DNA of 64,000 bases from Luteimonas sp. RC10 (GCF_014192745.1 NZ_JACHYJ010000001.1:124001-188000), one strand, 5' to 3'. Counted from the stretch's first letter, positions 43,243-53,269 are shown. Numbers and translations are program-made. The notes: a model not told the origin generated them from the sequence alone.

Positions 43243-45969
43243 TCAGTGCGCCTGATCCCAGTTATCGCCGACGCCGCAATCGACCACCAGCGGCACCCGC
43301 AGTTGGGCGGCCTCGGTCATCCTCGGCACCACGCCGGCCAGCAGTGGCTCGACGAAGTCGGCATCGGCCTCGAACACCAGTTCGTCGTGCACCTGCAGGA
43401 TCATCTTGGCCTGCGCGGCGTGGCCCGCCAGCCACTCGTCGACAGCGACCATCGCGCGCTTGATGATGTCCGCCGCGGTGCCCTGCATCGGCGCGTTGAT
43501 CGCGGCGCGCTCGGCGCCCGCGCGCTGCGAGGCGTTGCCGCGCTGGATGAAGTCCAGCGTCAGGCGACGCCCGAACACCGTCTCGACGAAGCCGGTCTCG
43601 CGCGCCTGCTGGCGGGTCCGCTCCATGAAGTCGCGCACGCCCGGATAACGCGAGAAGTACAGCGCGATGTAGTCCTGGGCTTCGCCGCGGCCGACGCCGA
43701 GGTTGCGCGCCAGGCCGAATGCACTCATGCCGTACATCAGCCCGAAGTTGATCGCCTTGGCCGCGCGGCGCTCGTTTGCAGTCACCTGGTCGAGCGGCCG
43801 ACCGAAGACCTCGGCTGCGGTCGCGCGGTGCACGTCGACCCCGGTCTCGAACGCGCCGATCAGACCAGCGTCCTCGGACAGGTGGGCCATGATCCGCAGC
43901 TCGATCTGCGAGTAATCGCACGCGACCAGCCGGCGGCCGGGCGGCGCGATGAAGGCACGCCGGATGCGACGACCGTCGTCGGTGCGGATCGGGATGTTCT
44001 GCAGGTTGGGATCGGACGACGACAACCGCCCGGTCGCTGCGCCGGCCTGGTGGTAGCTGGTGTGCACGCGGCCGGTGTCGGGATTGATCATCTCCGGCAG
44101 CTTGTCGACATAGGTCCCGCGCAGCTTGGCCAGGCTGCGGTACTCGAGGATCACCCGCGGCAGTTCGTGCTGGTCGGCGATCGCCTCCAGCGCTTCTTCG
44201 TTGGCGCTGGGCTGGCCCTTGGGCGTCTTGACGACCGCCGGCAACCCCAGTTCCTCGAACAGCAGCGCGCAGACCTGCTTGGGCGAGTCGAGGTTGAACG
44301 TGCGTCCCGCCAGTTCGGTCGCCTTCTGCTGCGCGGCGAGCATGCGCTTGGACAGATCCGCACTCTGCCGGCGCAGTTCGTCGACATCGATGCACACGCC
44401 GTTGGCCTCGATCCGGGCCAGCACCGGCACCAGCGGCATCTCGATCTCGCCGTAGACCCGCGCCAGGCCGGGTTCGGCCTCGACCCGCGGCTTGAGCACA
44501 CGATGCAGGCGCAAGGTGATGTCGGCATCTTCGGCGGCGTAGCGGGTCGCGTCGTCGATGGCGACCTGCGAGAACGAGATCTGCTTGGCGCCCTTGCCGG
44601 CGACATCCTCGAAGCGGATCGTGTCCACGCCCAGATGCCGCTTGGCCAGCGAGTCCATGTCGTGCCGGGCGATGCCGGCGTCGAGCACGAAGCTTTCGAG
44701 CAAGGTGTCGTCGGCATAGCCGCGCAGCGCGACGCCGTGTCGGCGCAGCACGTGCAGGTCGTACTTGCCATGCTGGCCGAGCTTGCGCCGCGCCGGGTCC
44801 TCGAGCACCGGCCGCAGTGCCTCGAGCACCTGGGCGCGATCGAGCTGGGCGGGCGCGCCCGGATAGTCGTGCCCGAGCGGGATGTAGGCCGCCCGACCCG
44901 GCTCGACCGCCACGCTCAATCCGACCAGATTGGAGCGCATCGCATCGAGTGCGTCGGTCTCGGTGTCGAACGCGAACTCCTCGGCGCTGCGCAACTGGAC
45001 GATCCAGGCCTCGAGTCGCTCGGTCGTGAGCACGGTCTCGTATTCGCCCGGCGCCGACAGGGCCGGGTCGATCTCGACCGAAGGCGCCGGCGCCGTCGTC
45101 GCGGCGGCCGCAGCCGGGCCGCCGCCTTCGAGCTCGCGCAGCGCCTGGGTGAAGCCATAGCGGGCATAGAGCCCGCGCAGCGCGTCGGTCGCGGGCTGGC
45201 GCAGCACCAGGGTGTCGGGTCCGCCGTCGAGCGGCACGTCGGTGCGGATCGTCGCCAGCGTGCGGCTGAGCGGCAACTGGTCCAGCACCTCGCGCAGGTT
45301 CTCGCCGATCTTGCCCTTGATGTTGGCCGCGGCCGCGATCACGCCGTCGAGCGACTCGTACTCGGCCAGCCACTTGGCCGCGGTCTTCGGCCCGCACTTG
45401 GGCACGCCGGGGATGTTGTCGATGCTGTCGCCCATCAGCGCCAGCATGTCGACAATCTGGTCGGGGCGGACGCCGAACTTATCGTGCACCGCCGCCTCGC
45501 TGTCCATGCGGCTGCCGCTCATCGTGTTGATCAGGACGATGCCCGGGCGCACCAGCTGCGCGAAGTCCTTGTCGCCGGTCGAGATCGTCGTCGCGATGCC
45601 GGCCTCGGCGGCCTGCACGGCGAGCGTGCCGATGACATCGTCCGCCTCGACGCCGGGTACGCGCAGGATCGGAAAGCCCAGCGCCTCGACGATGTCGCAC
45701 ATCGGATCGACCTGCGCGCGCAGCTCGTCGGGCATCGGCGGGCGGTTGGCCTTGTAGGCGGCATAGAGATCGTCGCGGAACGTGCGCCCCGGCGCATCGA
45801 CCACGAACGCCGCGAAGTCCGGCGCCTCCTTGAGCGTGGCGCGCAGCATGTTGACAACGCCAAACAGCGCGCCGGTTGGCTCGCCGTCGGCGTTGGACAG
45901 CGGCGGCAGGGCATGGAAGGCGCGGTACAGGTACGAGGACCCGTCGATCAGAATCAGGCGTTTCGTCAT
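43243..45969 (-). CDS. polA: DNA polymerase I
   Basis: 908 residues. 5'-nuclease domain (MTKRLILIDGSSYLYRAFHA; GVEADDVIGTLAVQA), a 3'-5' proofreading domain with its Asp and Glu kept (FAFDTETDALDAM) and the family A polymerase domain: LVACDYSQIELRIMAHLS (motif A), RRAAKAINFGLMYGMSAFG (O-helix) and MILQVHDELVFE (motif C). It fills gaps and removes RNA primers. In many xanthomonads polA lies near a DUF2782 gene and uvrD, as here. It is followed by a REP-like hairpin and a terminator. Confidence 0.98.
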   Translation of the reverse strand: MTKRLILIDGSSYLYRAFHALPPLSNADGEPTGALFGVVNMLRATLKEAPDFAAFVVDAPGRTFRDDLYAAYKANRPPMPDELRAQVDPMCDIVEALGFPILRVPGVEADDVIGTLAVQAAEAGIATTISTGDKDFAQLVRPGIVLINTMSGSRMDSEAAVHDKFGVRPDQIVDMLALMGDSIDNIPGVPKCGPKTAAKWLAEYESLDGVIAAAANIKGKIGENLREVLDQLPLSRTLATIRTDVPLDGGPDTLVLRQPATDALRGLYARYGFTQALRELEGGGPAAAAATTAPAPSVEIDPALSAPGEYETVLTTERLEAWIVQLRSAEEFAFDTETDALDAMRSNLVGLSVAVEPGRAAYIPLGHDYPGAPAQLDRAQVLEALRPVLEDPARRKLGQHGKYDLHVLRRHGVALRGYADDTLLESFVLDAGIARHDMDSLAKRHLGVDTIRFEDVAGKGAKQISFSQVAIDDATRYAAEDADITLRLHRVLKPRVEAEPGLARVYGEIEMPLVPVLARIEANGVCIDVDELRRQSADLSKRMLAAQQKATELAGRTFNLDSPKQVCALLFEELGLPAVVKTPKGQPSANEEALEAIADQHELPRVILEYRSLAKLRGTYVDKLPEMINPDTGRVHTSYHQAGAATGRLSSSDPNLQNIPIRTDDGRRIRRAFIAPPGRRLVACDYSQIELRIMAHLSEDAGLIGAFETGVDVHRATAAEVFGRPLDQVTANERRAAKAINFGLMYGMSAFGLARNLGVGRGEAQDYIALYFSRYPGVRDFMERTRQQARETGFVETVFGRRLTLDFIQRGNASQRAGAERAAINAPMQGTAADIIKRAMVAVDEWLAGHAAQAKMILQVHDELVFEADADFVEPLLAGVVPRMTEAAQLRVPLVVDCGVGDNWDQAH

Positions 45970-46193
45970 CCGCAGATTCTACGGCGTCGGCCGTGGGCGC
46001 CGCGTTCGACCCCATCGGCCGGACCGGGACGTTCACCCTCCAGACCCCGCCGGGCGCACCGACGATGACGGAATCCGAACGCTGTGTCGCGATAATCGCC
46101 CCCTGCCAAGGGGGTCTGGATGACCATCGCCTGCCATGGCCGGCCTTCGGTGCGGCCTTTCGCCCAATGCGCGCCACAGCCGGGAGCTGCGCA

Positions 46194-46979
46194 ATGACCG
46201 TGCCCGATCCCGGCACACCACCGACGGTGGACTGGGCGGCCCGCGATGCCTGCCGCAACTGCGGCGCGGCCCGCGGCGGCGCGCCGTACTGCGGCCAGTG
46301 CGGCCAGAAGGCCGCCCATCGCCTGGGCCTGGGCGATCTGCGCCAGGAGACCTGGCAGAAATGGCGCCTGTTCGAATTGTCGGTCGCGCGCACCGCCGGG
46401 CGTCTGCTGCTGCGTCCGGGCACCGTCGCCCGCGAATACGTCGAGGGCGCGCGCAGCCGCCACGTGCATCCGCTCAAGCTGCTGCTGGTGAGCGTGGCGC
46501 TGTTGCTGCTGGTGCTCGACACCACGGGCTTTCTGCGCGCAGGCGACCAGACCTATCTGGGCGCGATGGCGATGATGCAGCGCTACGCCAACTGGACGTT
46601 CACCCTGGGCATCTTCGCCGTCGTCGCCAGCTCGATGCTGGTGCTCGGGCGTCGCCGCTACAACCTCGTCGAGCATCTGGTGCTGGCCGCCTACGCGTAC
46701 GCGGTGATCATCGGCCCGAATCTGGTCAACCAGCTGCCGCTGCTGGTCGTCCGCGACCCGGCGCTGGTGCTGCCCTGGCGCGAGGCCGCCAAGTGGTACA
46801 TGTACGCGGTCAAGGGCGTCGTGCTGGCGCTCGCGTTCCACCAGTTCTTCGAACTCGACCTGCGCCGCGACGCCTGGCGCCTGGCGCTGGCACTGGCGGT
46901 GTTCGTCGCCGTCGACTGGCTGCTGCGACGCGCCTACGTCCATGCCATCGTCGCGCTGCTGTATGCGCGCGCCGCCTGA
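46194..46979 (+). CDS. DUF3667-family membrane protein with zinc ribbon
   Basis: 261 residues. N-terminal zinc ribbon CRNCGAARGGAPYCGQCGQK (four Cys), a soluble helix (LGDLRQETWQKWRLFELSVA), then LLLRPGTVAREYVEGARSRHV and about five membrane helices (LLLVSVALLLLVLD, LGIFAVVASSMLVLG, HLVLAAYAYAVIIG and others). Matches DUF3667 (zinc ribbon plus RxYxxGxRxxYxxP-like motif). Role unknown. The ATG at 46194 places the ribbon about 20 residues in. Confidence 0.85.
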   Translation: MTVPDPGTPPTVDWAARDACRNCGAARGGAPYCGQCGQKAAHRLGLGDLRQETWQKWRLFELSVARTAGRLLLRPGTVAREYVEGARSRHVHPLKLLLVSVALLLLVLDTTGFLRAGDQTYLGAMAMMQRYANWTFTLGIFAVVASSMLVLGRRRYNLVEHLVLAAYAYAVIIGPNLVNQLPLLVVRDPALVLPWREAAKWYMYAVKGVVLALAFHQFFELDLRRDAWRLALALAVFVAVDWLLRRAYVHAIVALLYARAA

Positions 46980-47010
46980 TCTTCCCGACCGACTGCCAGA
47001 GGAAATGCCC

Positions 47011-48675
47011 ATGTCCCGACGCGCCCTGCACCGCCTGGTCCGCCCGTTGCCGGCCGCGCTGCCGTTGGCCCTGCTGCTCGTCGCCTGCGGCGAGCGCGAT
47101 GCGGCGCCCGCCGCGCCCACGGCCGCGTCCGGCACGGCGGCTCCGAGCCGCGCCGAACTCGTCGAGCAGCTCGCCTCGACGCTGCAGGCCTGTTCCTACG
47201 ATGGCCGCCCCGAACGTCTGGACCCGGCAACGCTGACCGGCACGCCGCCAGCCGATTGCCGCAGCATGGTCGAGCGCGTCATGGGCTATACCGGCCTGCC
47301 GCAGAACTTCGTGGTCACCGAGGGCCCGGTCGCCAATGCCGCGGCAGTGATCCTGCTCGACGAACAGCGGGTCCCGCAGCGGGTGATCGCCTTCAACCGC
47401 GATTTCCTCGGCGAGGTCCGTGCGGCGACCAACGGCAACCCCTGGGCGCCAGTGAGCATCATGGCCCACGAGATCGGCCATCATCTGTCGGGGCACACGA
47501 TCACCGGCACCGGCAGCCAGCCGCCGATCGAGCTGGAGGCCGACAAATTCAGCGGCTTCGTGCTGCAGCGCATGGGCGCCAGCCTCGCCGATGCCAAGAG
47601 CGCGATGCAGTCGCTGGGCGCCGATCACGTCACCGCGACCCACCCGGCCCGCAACGACCGGCTGGCGGCGATCCAGGACGGCTGGATGGAGGCCTGCACC
47701 CAGGCCGGCCAGACCGGCTGCCAGGCCGGCGCGGGCACCGGCACCGCGCCGCCGCAGGCGCCGCCCCCGGCCCGCAGCGCCACCGTCCACCTGCCAGCGC
47801 CATCGGCGACGACGATTCCACTCAAGTACGGCCGCTTCGTCGTCGACGAGACCGGCCGGCTCGATCCCGAACTGCTCAAGGGCCTGGAGGCCACACTCTA
47901 CGACCTGGCCCAGAAGCAGGGCATCGAGCTGGCGCTGCTGGTCGTCGACGACCTGCACGGCATGAGTGCGCAGGACTACGCCTGGACGATGCTGCGCCAG
48001 CTGCGCATCGGCAAGCTGGATCTGGGCAACGGCGGCGTGTTCGTCGTCGCCCCCAACCAGGGCACCTCGGCCGTCGCCTACGCACCCGGCGTGGCCAAGC
48101 AGCTCGAGTTCGGTAACCCGCCCAAGCAATTCGACAGCTGGACGGCCGAGACCTGGCAGCGCTACTGCCTGGACGACGACGGCTGCGGGATCTCGACCCG
48201 GAGCCTGCTCAACATCGTCGAATCCCAGGTGCGGGTGCTCACCAGCAGCGGCCGGACCTTCCGGATCCGCTTCAACGACATCCAGGAGATCGTCGACTAC
48301 ACCGCCGAGCGCCAGGCCGAGCGCGCGGCCGGACGGCCGTGGGACGACGCGCGTGATCAGACCATCGGCGCACTGGTGCGCTTCAGCGCGACGGTCAAGG
48401 ACCTGCAGCCGTCACCGGCGCAGTTCAAGGTCAACGAGGCGATCCTCAAGGATGGCCGCTGGCGCGCCCTCGTGGTCGAAACCGACGAAGGCAACGAGGT
48501 CACGCTGTACATGCAGCCGCAGACCGAGCAGCTGATGCCCGGTGGCCGGCTGGAGGCCGGACGGCGCTACACCTTCGTCGGCGAGTTGACCACGCCCGGC
48601 CAGTTCCACAGCAGCGCCGGCGTGCAGCAGGGCAATACGCAACTGTGGCTCTTCAGCTACGACCCGCTGCAATAG
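47011..48675 (+). CDS. Lipoprotein fusing an HExxH metalloprotease-like domain to a TPM domain
   Basis: 554 residues. Lipoprotein signal with lipobox LLLVAC near residue 26; a metalloprotease-like domain with APVSIMAHEIGHHLSGH (HExxH at 153-157) and IELEADKFSGFVLQRMGA with the third-ligand Glu, as in M48-like enzymes; a Pro/Ala linker (about 240-265); then a TPM domain (KYGRFVVDETGRLDPELLKG, GIELALLVVDDLHG, NGGVFVVAPNQG) and an extra C-terminal part (FRIRFNDIQEIVDY, LQPSPAQFKVNEAILKDGRW). AGAGGA lies seven bases before ATG 47011. The combination of a peptidase and TPM in one lipoprotein suggests an envelope quality-control role; it is inference. Confidence 0.85.
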   Translation: MSRRALHRLVRPLPAALPLALLLVACGERDAAPAAPTAASGTAAPSRAELVEQLASTLQACSYDGRPERLDPATLTGTPPADCRSMVERVMGYTGLPQNFVVTEGPVANAAAVILLDEQRVPQRVIAFNRDFLGEVRAATNGNPWAPVSIMAHEIGHHLSGHTITGTGSQPPIELEADKFSGFVLQRMGASLADAKSAMQSLGADHVTATHPARNDRLAAIQDGWMEACTQAGQTGCQAGAGTGTAPPQAPPPARSATVHLPAPSATTIPLKYGRFVVDETGRLDPELLKGLEATLYDLAQKQGIELALLVVDDLHGMSAQDYAWTMLRQLRIGKLDLGNGGVFVVAPNQGTSAVAYAPGVAKQLEFGNPPKQFDSWTAETWQRYCLDDDGCGISTRSLLNIVESQVRVLTSSGRTFRIRFNDIQEIVDYTAERQAERAAGRPWDDARDQTIGALVRFSATVKDLQPSPAQFKVNEAILKDGRWRALVVETDEGNEVTLYMQPQTEQLMPGGRLEAGRRYTFVGELTTPGQFHSSAGVQQGNTQLWLFSYDPLQ

Positions 48676-48746
48676 CCCCGCTGGTGCGCGCACGGCGGCT
48701 GCACGCCGTGCGCGCATAATGGCGGTCCGCTCGCTGGAGATCTGCC

Positions 48747-49040
48747 ATGTCCGCCTCCCGTACCGCTGTGCTCGCGATCGCGCTGCTGGGGTTGTCCGCC
48801 TGCGTCAGTCCCGGCGGCGCGCTGCCCGACGGCATCCCGGCCGACGCCGAGCAGGTGACCCGGACCGAATCCAACGGCGACCGCATCACCGAGTTCCGCG
48901 TGGCCGGCCAATTGCGCGCGGTGCAGGTCGTGCCCTCGCGCGGTCCGGCGTACTTCCTCTACGACCGCGATGGCGACGGCAGCATCGACAGCGATCGCGA
49001 CGACGTCCCGCAGACCTACTTCAAGCTGTTCGGCTGGTAA
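48747..49040 (+). CDS. DUF2782-type lipoprotein
   Basis: 97 residues. Lipoprotein signal MSASRTAVLAIALLGLSAC (lipobox LSAC, Cys19). Mature part: TRTESNGDRITEFRVAGQLR, AVQVVPSRGPAYFLYDRDGD, and a C-terminal QTYFKLFGW. The stretch DRDGDGSIDSDRDD looks like a small calcium-binding loop. Matches the DUF2782 pattern commonly found near polA. It lies nine bases before the oxidoreductase gene. Confidence 0.85.
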   Translation: MSASRTAVLAIALLGLSACVSPGGALPDGIPADAEQVTRTESNGDRITEFRVAGQLRAVQVVPSRGPAYFLYDRDGDGSIDSDRDDVPQTYFKLFGW

Positions 49041-49048
49041 GCCCCGCA

Positions 49049-50089
49049 ATGGGCGACGCGCTGCAGGTCGCGCTGGTCGGGTACGGCCTCGCCGGCCGGG
49101 TGTTCCATGCGCCGCTGATCGCGGCCACGCCCGGCCTGCGGCTGCACACGGTGGTCTCCCGCGACCCGGATCGCGTGCACGCCGACCATCCCGATGCGCG
49201 CGTGTGCGCCGATCCGCACGCCGTATTCACCGACCCGGCAATCGACCTGGTCGTGCTCGCCTCGCCCAACGCCACCCATGCACCGCTGGCGATCGCCGCG
49301 CTCGCTGCCGGCCGCCATGTCGTGATCGACAAGCCGATGGCGATCGATCTAGACGAGGCGCGGACCGTTGCCGAGGCGGCACGCGCATCCGGCCGCCTGC
49401 TCAGCGTGTTCCACAATCGGCGCTGGGATGCCGACTTCCTGGCGCTGCGCGCGCTCGTGGCGGCGGACACGCTCGGTCGCATCGCCGAGGTGCACTCGCA
49501 TTTCGACCGCTTCCGGCCCGAGGTCCCCGACCGCTGGCGCGACCGCGCCGAGCCCGGTGCGGGGATCTGGCTCGATCTGGGGCCGCATCTGGTCGATCAG
49601 GCGCTGCAGCTGTTCGGCCTGCCCGATGCGGTGCAGGCCGACATCGCGCTGCAGCGCGATGCTGCGCAGGTCGACGACTGGTTCCACGTCGTGCTGCGCT
49701 ACGGCCGTTTGCGCGTGGTGCTGCACGCCGGCGCACTGGTCCCGGGCGCCGGCTTGCGCTTTGCCGTGCACGGCACCGGCGGCAGCTGGTTCAAGCACGG
49801 GCTGGATCCGCAGGAGGCCGCGCTGCGCGCCGGCCAGCGTCCGGGCGGGACGGACTGGGGCGTCGATCCGGCGCCCGGCCACCTGCTGCGCGTCGGCGAT
49901 GACGGCACGGTGCACGAGGCGCCCTCGCCCACCCCGGCTGGCGACTATCGCCATTACTACGCAGGTCTGCGTGCGGCGATCGCCGATGGCGCACGCCTTC
50001 CGGCCACGCTCGACGAGGCGCTCGATGTCATGCGGGTGCTGCAAGCCGGCATCGACAGCGCAGCGCGCGGGCAGGTCGTCACGCTGTAG
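49049..50089 (+). CDS. Gfo/Idh/MocA-family NAD(P)-dependent oxidoreductase
   Basis: 346 residues. Rossmann fold VALVGYGLAGRVFHAPLI, then VVLASPNATHAPLAIAALAA and the EKP-type motif as HVVIDKPMAIDLDEA (Asp replaces Glu); the catalytic-domain HNRRWDADFLALRAL and GAGIWLDLGPHLVDQALQLF with the conserved D-x-G-x-H. It resembles YdgJ/YhhX-type enzymes. It should oxidise or reduce a sugar or cyclitol. It starts nine bases after the small lipoprotein gene. Confidence 0.92.
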   Translation: MGDALQVALVGYGLAGRVFHAPLIAATPGLRLHTVVSRDPDRVHADHPDARVCADPHAVFTDPAIDLVVLASPNATHAPLAIAALAAGRHVVIDKPMAIDLDEARTVAEAARASGRLLSVFHNRRWDADFLALRALVAADTLGRIAEVHSHFDRFRPEVPDRWRDRAEPGAGIWLDLGPHLVDQALQLFGLPDAVQADIALQRDAAQVDDWFHVVLRYGRLRVVLHAGALVPGAGLRFAVHGTGGSWFKHGLDPQEAALRAGQRPGGTDWGVDPAPGHLLRVGDDGTVHEAPSPTPAGDYRHYYAGLRAAIADGARLPATLDEALDVMRVLQAGIDSAARGQVVTL

Positions 50090-50206
50090 CGACGACGCTG
50101 GGGCTGCGGGCGCCGGATGTGAGGCCGCGGGTCACGGTCATCGCAGGAAACGCACACGGCGCCCGGGAATCCGAGGCGCCGTGCAGGCATCGATTGCCGC
50201 GGCTGG

Positions 50207-52276
50207 TTACTTGCGCAGCAGTTCGTCCACCAGCGTATCGGCGCCGTACACCGACTTCAGCGCCTCGACGATCGCGCCGCTGTGCACCGAGACCGTGCGA
50301 TTGCGCGTCGGGTCGTACCAGAAGCTGCCGCCCAGCGAATGGATGTTGCCATCGAACGCCAGGCCGACGACCCGCGCGTCGCGATCGATCACCGGGCTGC
50401 CGGAGTTGCCGCCGATGATGTCGTTGGTGCTGACGAAGTTGAAGCGGGTGTCGCCGGCGATCCGGGCCTGGGCATCCAGCCAGCGCTGCGGCAGCGCGTA
50501 CGGCGCCGCCCCGGTGTTGCGGGCGAACACCCCGGCCATCGTCGTGAACGGCGTGATGGTCTTGCCGTTCTCCTCCCAGCCGGCGATATCGCCATACGAC
50601 AGCCGCAGCGTGAACGTCGCATCCGGATAGACCGTGGTGCCGAGCTTGTCGAAGCGCACCCTGGCGATCTGCGTGGCGGCGCGCGACTCGATCGCGCCCA
50701 CCTCCGATTCCTGACGCTGACGCACCGCACGCGCCGGCGCATCGACCGCACGCGCGAGCTGGATGAAGGGGTCGTCTGACGCCGCGATCGCCGCGGCGCC
50801 GCCCGTCCACAGACGTTCGCGCTCGGCGACATCGGCCAGCGTCGAGCCCTCGACCAGGGCCTTGGCGACCTGCGCCGGCGAGCGGTCGCCGAGCACCGAC
50901 TTGACCAGCGGGTCGTCGCTGCCGAGCAGTTCGCGCAGTTTGGTCAGCGACCAGGTGAGCTTGGCGGTCTCGAACGCCGGGTAGATGGGCGCGGTGCTCA
51001 ACAGCGTCTGGCGCAGGCGTCCCTGGCCAGCGTCGTGGAACTCCGGCAACCGCGCGTCGTTGGGCTTGGCGCGCTCGTCGGCGCCGCGCACCAGCGTGCG
51101 CGCGATCGAGAACAGCCGCGAGTCGAAGCCCCGGCCCTGCTCGAGCAGCATGTAAGCCACCGCGATCTGCCGCGCAGTGGCCTGCGCGGCCTCGACCTCG
51201 CGCCACGGCGTGGCATCGACACCCTCGCGCAGCTGCGCTTCCTCCGCGCGCTTGGCGGCGAACACCTGCGGATCGAGCAACGCCTGCAACTGGCCGCGAT
51301 AGACCTTGTAGCTGTTGTCGGTGAAGGTCAGATCCGACTGCGCCTGGCGGGCGGCCTCTTCATCGAGCCGGCCGTACTCGCCGAGCATCGCGCGGCGCTC
51401 GGCCAGCCACAGCAGGGTATTGATCAGGCTGACATCGCGCACCGTCTCCAGCTGGGCGACGGTGAGCTGGCGCTGGGTACGACCCGGGTGGCCGGCGACC
51501 ATCACCAGGTCGCCGGCCTGCGCGCCTTCGGGCTTGAGCGTGAAGTGGTGTTCGACCGTGGCCGGCTTGCCGTCCTCATAGGCACGCAGCAGCGCGGCAT
51601 CGAGGTTGTAGCGCGGGAAATTGAAATTGTCCGGATCGCCGCCGAAAAAGCCGACCGCGTACTCGGGCGAGAACACCAGCCGCACGTCCGAATAGCGGTG
51701 GTAGCGGTAGAGATGCTGCTGGCCGCCGTTGTAGAGCTCCACGACGTCGCAGCGCGTGGTCTCGGCCGCATCGCCGACGCATTCGGACTCGATGCGCGCC
51801 TTCTCGGCGTTGCGCGCGTCGACGTAAGCCTGGCCCTGCTTGCCCTCGGCGGCCGTGGCCACGCGCGCGCTGACATCGGTGATCGCGCGCAGCACGTTGA
51901 GCTCCTCGGCCGGACATTGCAGCTCTTCGCCGCGGGCATCGGCGACGAAGCCCGCGTTCTGCAGATCGCGCTGCGGCGACGACAGGCCCTGCACGCAGCC
52001 GACCACGCAGTGTGCGTTGGTCAGCACCAGGCCGTCGGGCGAGACGAACGAGCCCGAACAGCCGCCGGCCAGGCGCACCGACGACTGCATCGCGTGATCG
52101 ACCCAGGCCTGGTCGGGCGAGAAGCCGTACTGCGCCTTGAGCGCGTCGCGCGGCAGGTTGTCGAGCGTCCACATGCCCTCGGCAGCCTGGCCGACCGACG
52201 GCAAGGCCAGTGCAACGAGAACGGCGACGCGCGTACGCGACAGCAGCCGCGGCGATGAAGGGGTCTGGGACGCCAT
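50207..52276 (-). CDS. S46-family dipeptidyl-peptidase (DPP7/DPP11-like)
   Basis: 689 residues. Signal peptide (SRTRVAVLVALALPSVGQAA), then EGMWTLDNLP and a chymotrypsin-like fold with His in GLVLTNAHCVVGCVQ, Asp in FFGGDPDNFNFPRYNLD and Ser in IIGGNSGSPVIDRDARVVGL. The long helical insert covers about 300-500. S46 enzymes cleave dipeptides from N-termini in the periplasm. Start ATG 52276 is preceded by GGAGAG. Residue Gly/Asp before the catalytic Ser region separates DPP7 from DPP11 specificity; I cannot decide which. Confidence 0.95.
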   Translation of the reverse strand: MASQTPSSPRLLSRTRVAVLVALALPSVGQAAEGMWTLDNLPRDALKAQYGFSPDQAWVDHAMQSSVRLAGGCSGSFVSPDGLVLTNAHCVVGCVQGLSSPQRDLQNAGFVADARGEELQCPAEELNVLRAITDVSARVATAAEGKQGQAYVDARNAEKARIESECVGDAAETTRCDVVELYNGGQQHLYRYHRYSDVRLVFSPEYAVGFFGGDPDNFNFPRYNLDAALLRAYEDGKPATVEHHFTLKPEGAQAGDLVMVAGHPGRTQRQLTVAQLETVRDVSLINTLLWLAERRAMLGEYGRLDEEAARQAQSDLTFTDNSYKVYRGQLQALLDPQVFAAKRAEEAQLREGVDATPWREVEAAQATARQIAVAYMLLEQGRGFDSRLFSIARTLVRGADERAKPNDARLPEFHDAGQGRLRQTLLSTAPIYPAFETAKLTWSLTKLRELLGSDDPLVKSVLGDRSPAQVAKALVEGSTLADVAERERLWTGGAAAIAASDDPFIQLARAVDAPARAVRQRQESEVGAIESRAATQIARVRFDKLGTTVYPDATFTLRLSYGDIAGWEENGKTITPFTTMAGVFARNTGAAPYALPQRWLDAQARIAGDTRFNFVSTNDIIGGNSGSPVIDRDARVVGLAFDGNIHSLGGSFWYDPTRNRTVSVHSGAIVEALKSVYGADTLVDELLRK

Positions 52277-52460
52277 GGGCGACTCTCCGGGTTGAGCTGG
52301 CCTCGCAGGCCGGACCTGCACAGCCTAGGGCCTGACGTGGTGGTGGCGCGAGACCCGGAGGTCATGACGCGGGCCGGAAGTTTGCGGGCCCGGCGCCTTC
52401 ACGTACGATGCGGCGAGCGGATGCCGCGCTGCATCCGCCGCGTCCCGAGCGAGAGCCCGC

Positions 52461-52706
52461 ATGAGCCGATCCGAACGTCGCCGCCCGGCCCCGGCCGATC
52501 CGGCCATCCTGCGCCGGGGCCTGACGCCCGAGCAGGCGGCCGCGATCGCGACCCTCGAGGCGTTGGGCTGGGAACTGCGCTTCGTACGCCGCCCACTGTT
52601 CCGGGACCCCGTCCCGGTCGTATTCGAGAAGGCCGGTCCGCGCTGGCTGGTGGTCGAAGGCGACGGGCGGCTCAACGAGACACCGGGGTTCGCGCTGCGC
52701 GAGTAG
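52461..52706 (+). CDS. Small hypothetical protein
   Basis: 81 residues: a basic N-terminus (MSRSERRRPAPADPAILRRG), a helix LTPEQAAAIATLEALGWELR and a beta-rich end (FVRRPLFRDPVPVVFEKAGP, RWLVVEGDGRLNE). Ordered composition and lack of shadow-frame bias support it. It is probably cytoplasmic. I do not know its function; it stands alone between divergent or convergent genes. Confidence 0.7.
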   Translation: MSRSERRRPAPADPAILRRGLTPEQAAAIATLEALGWELRFVRRPLFRDPVPVVFEKAGPRWLVVEGDGRLNETPGFALRE

Positions 52707-52777
52707 CTCAGAAGACCAGGCATGCGCGAATGCGACCGGATGGCGGACGACAGCACGAGCGATCCTGGCGATCGCGG

Positions 52778-53269
52778 TCAGGGTTCTGCGTAGCCGCTTT
52801 CGTCGTAGCGTCCGGCGACGGTGCAGGTCAGCGTCGCCGGGCGATCGTTGCTCAGCGCGAGCGCCCCGAGCTGGGTGGCCCGCTCCCCGCGTCTGCTCAG
52901 CTTGGCTGCGTTGCGCACCGCGGGCGCACCGACCGCGAACTCGGCGGTGTAGCTCTCGCCCATCTCGCCGCTCTCGTCGATGAAGACCGAGACTTCTCGC
53001 ACCGGCAGGCCGAAGACGGTGAACGGCATCGGCGGCACGACCGGCTCGACTTGGCCGTACTCGTCATGGGGCAGCGCCCGCCATGCCGCACTGGTCGTAT
53101 CGGGCCGCTCCCGACATTCCACCGCCGCCTGAAGCATCGGCGCGACGGCTTGCCACTGCGCCGGGTCGAGCGCATGCGCTGCAGGCGCGGCGAGCGCAAG
53201 CAGCAACGTCGCTGCGCCGAGATCGATTCGCGCACTACGCGCATGCCGGATGGATTGCATCATTGCCAA
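52778..53269 (-). CDS. Secreted hypothetical protein
   Basis: 163 residues with a signal peptide (LGAATLLLALAAPAAHA). Mature part: LDPAQWQAVAPMLQAAVECR, then VVPPMPFTVFGLPVREVSVF and DESGEMGESYTAEFAVG, and a late LTCTVAGRYDESG; two Cys could pair. No family recognised. Start is MAMMQ at 53269 or MMQ at 53263. Confidence 0.75.
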   Translation of the reverse strand: MAMMQSIRHARSARIDLGAATLLLALAAPAAHALDPAQWQAVAPMLQAAVECRERPDTTSAAWRALPHDEYGQVEPVVPPMPFTVFGLPVREVSVFIDESGEMGESYTAEFAVGAPAVRNAAKLSRRGERATQLGALALSNDRPATLTCTVAGRYDESGYAEP

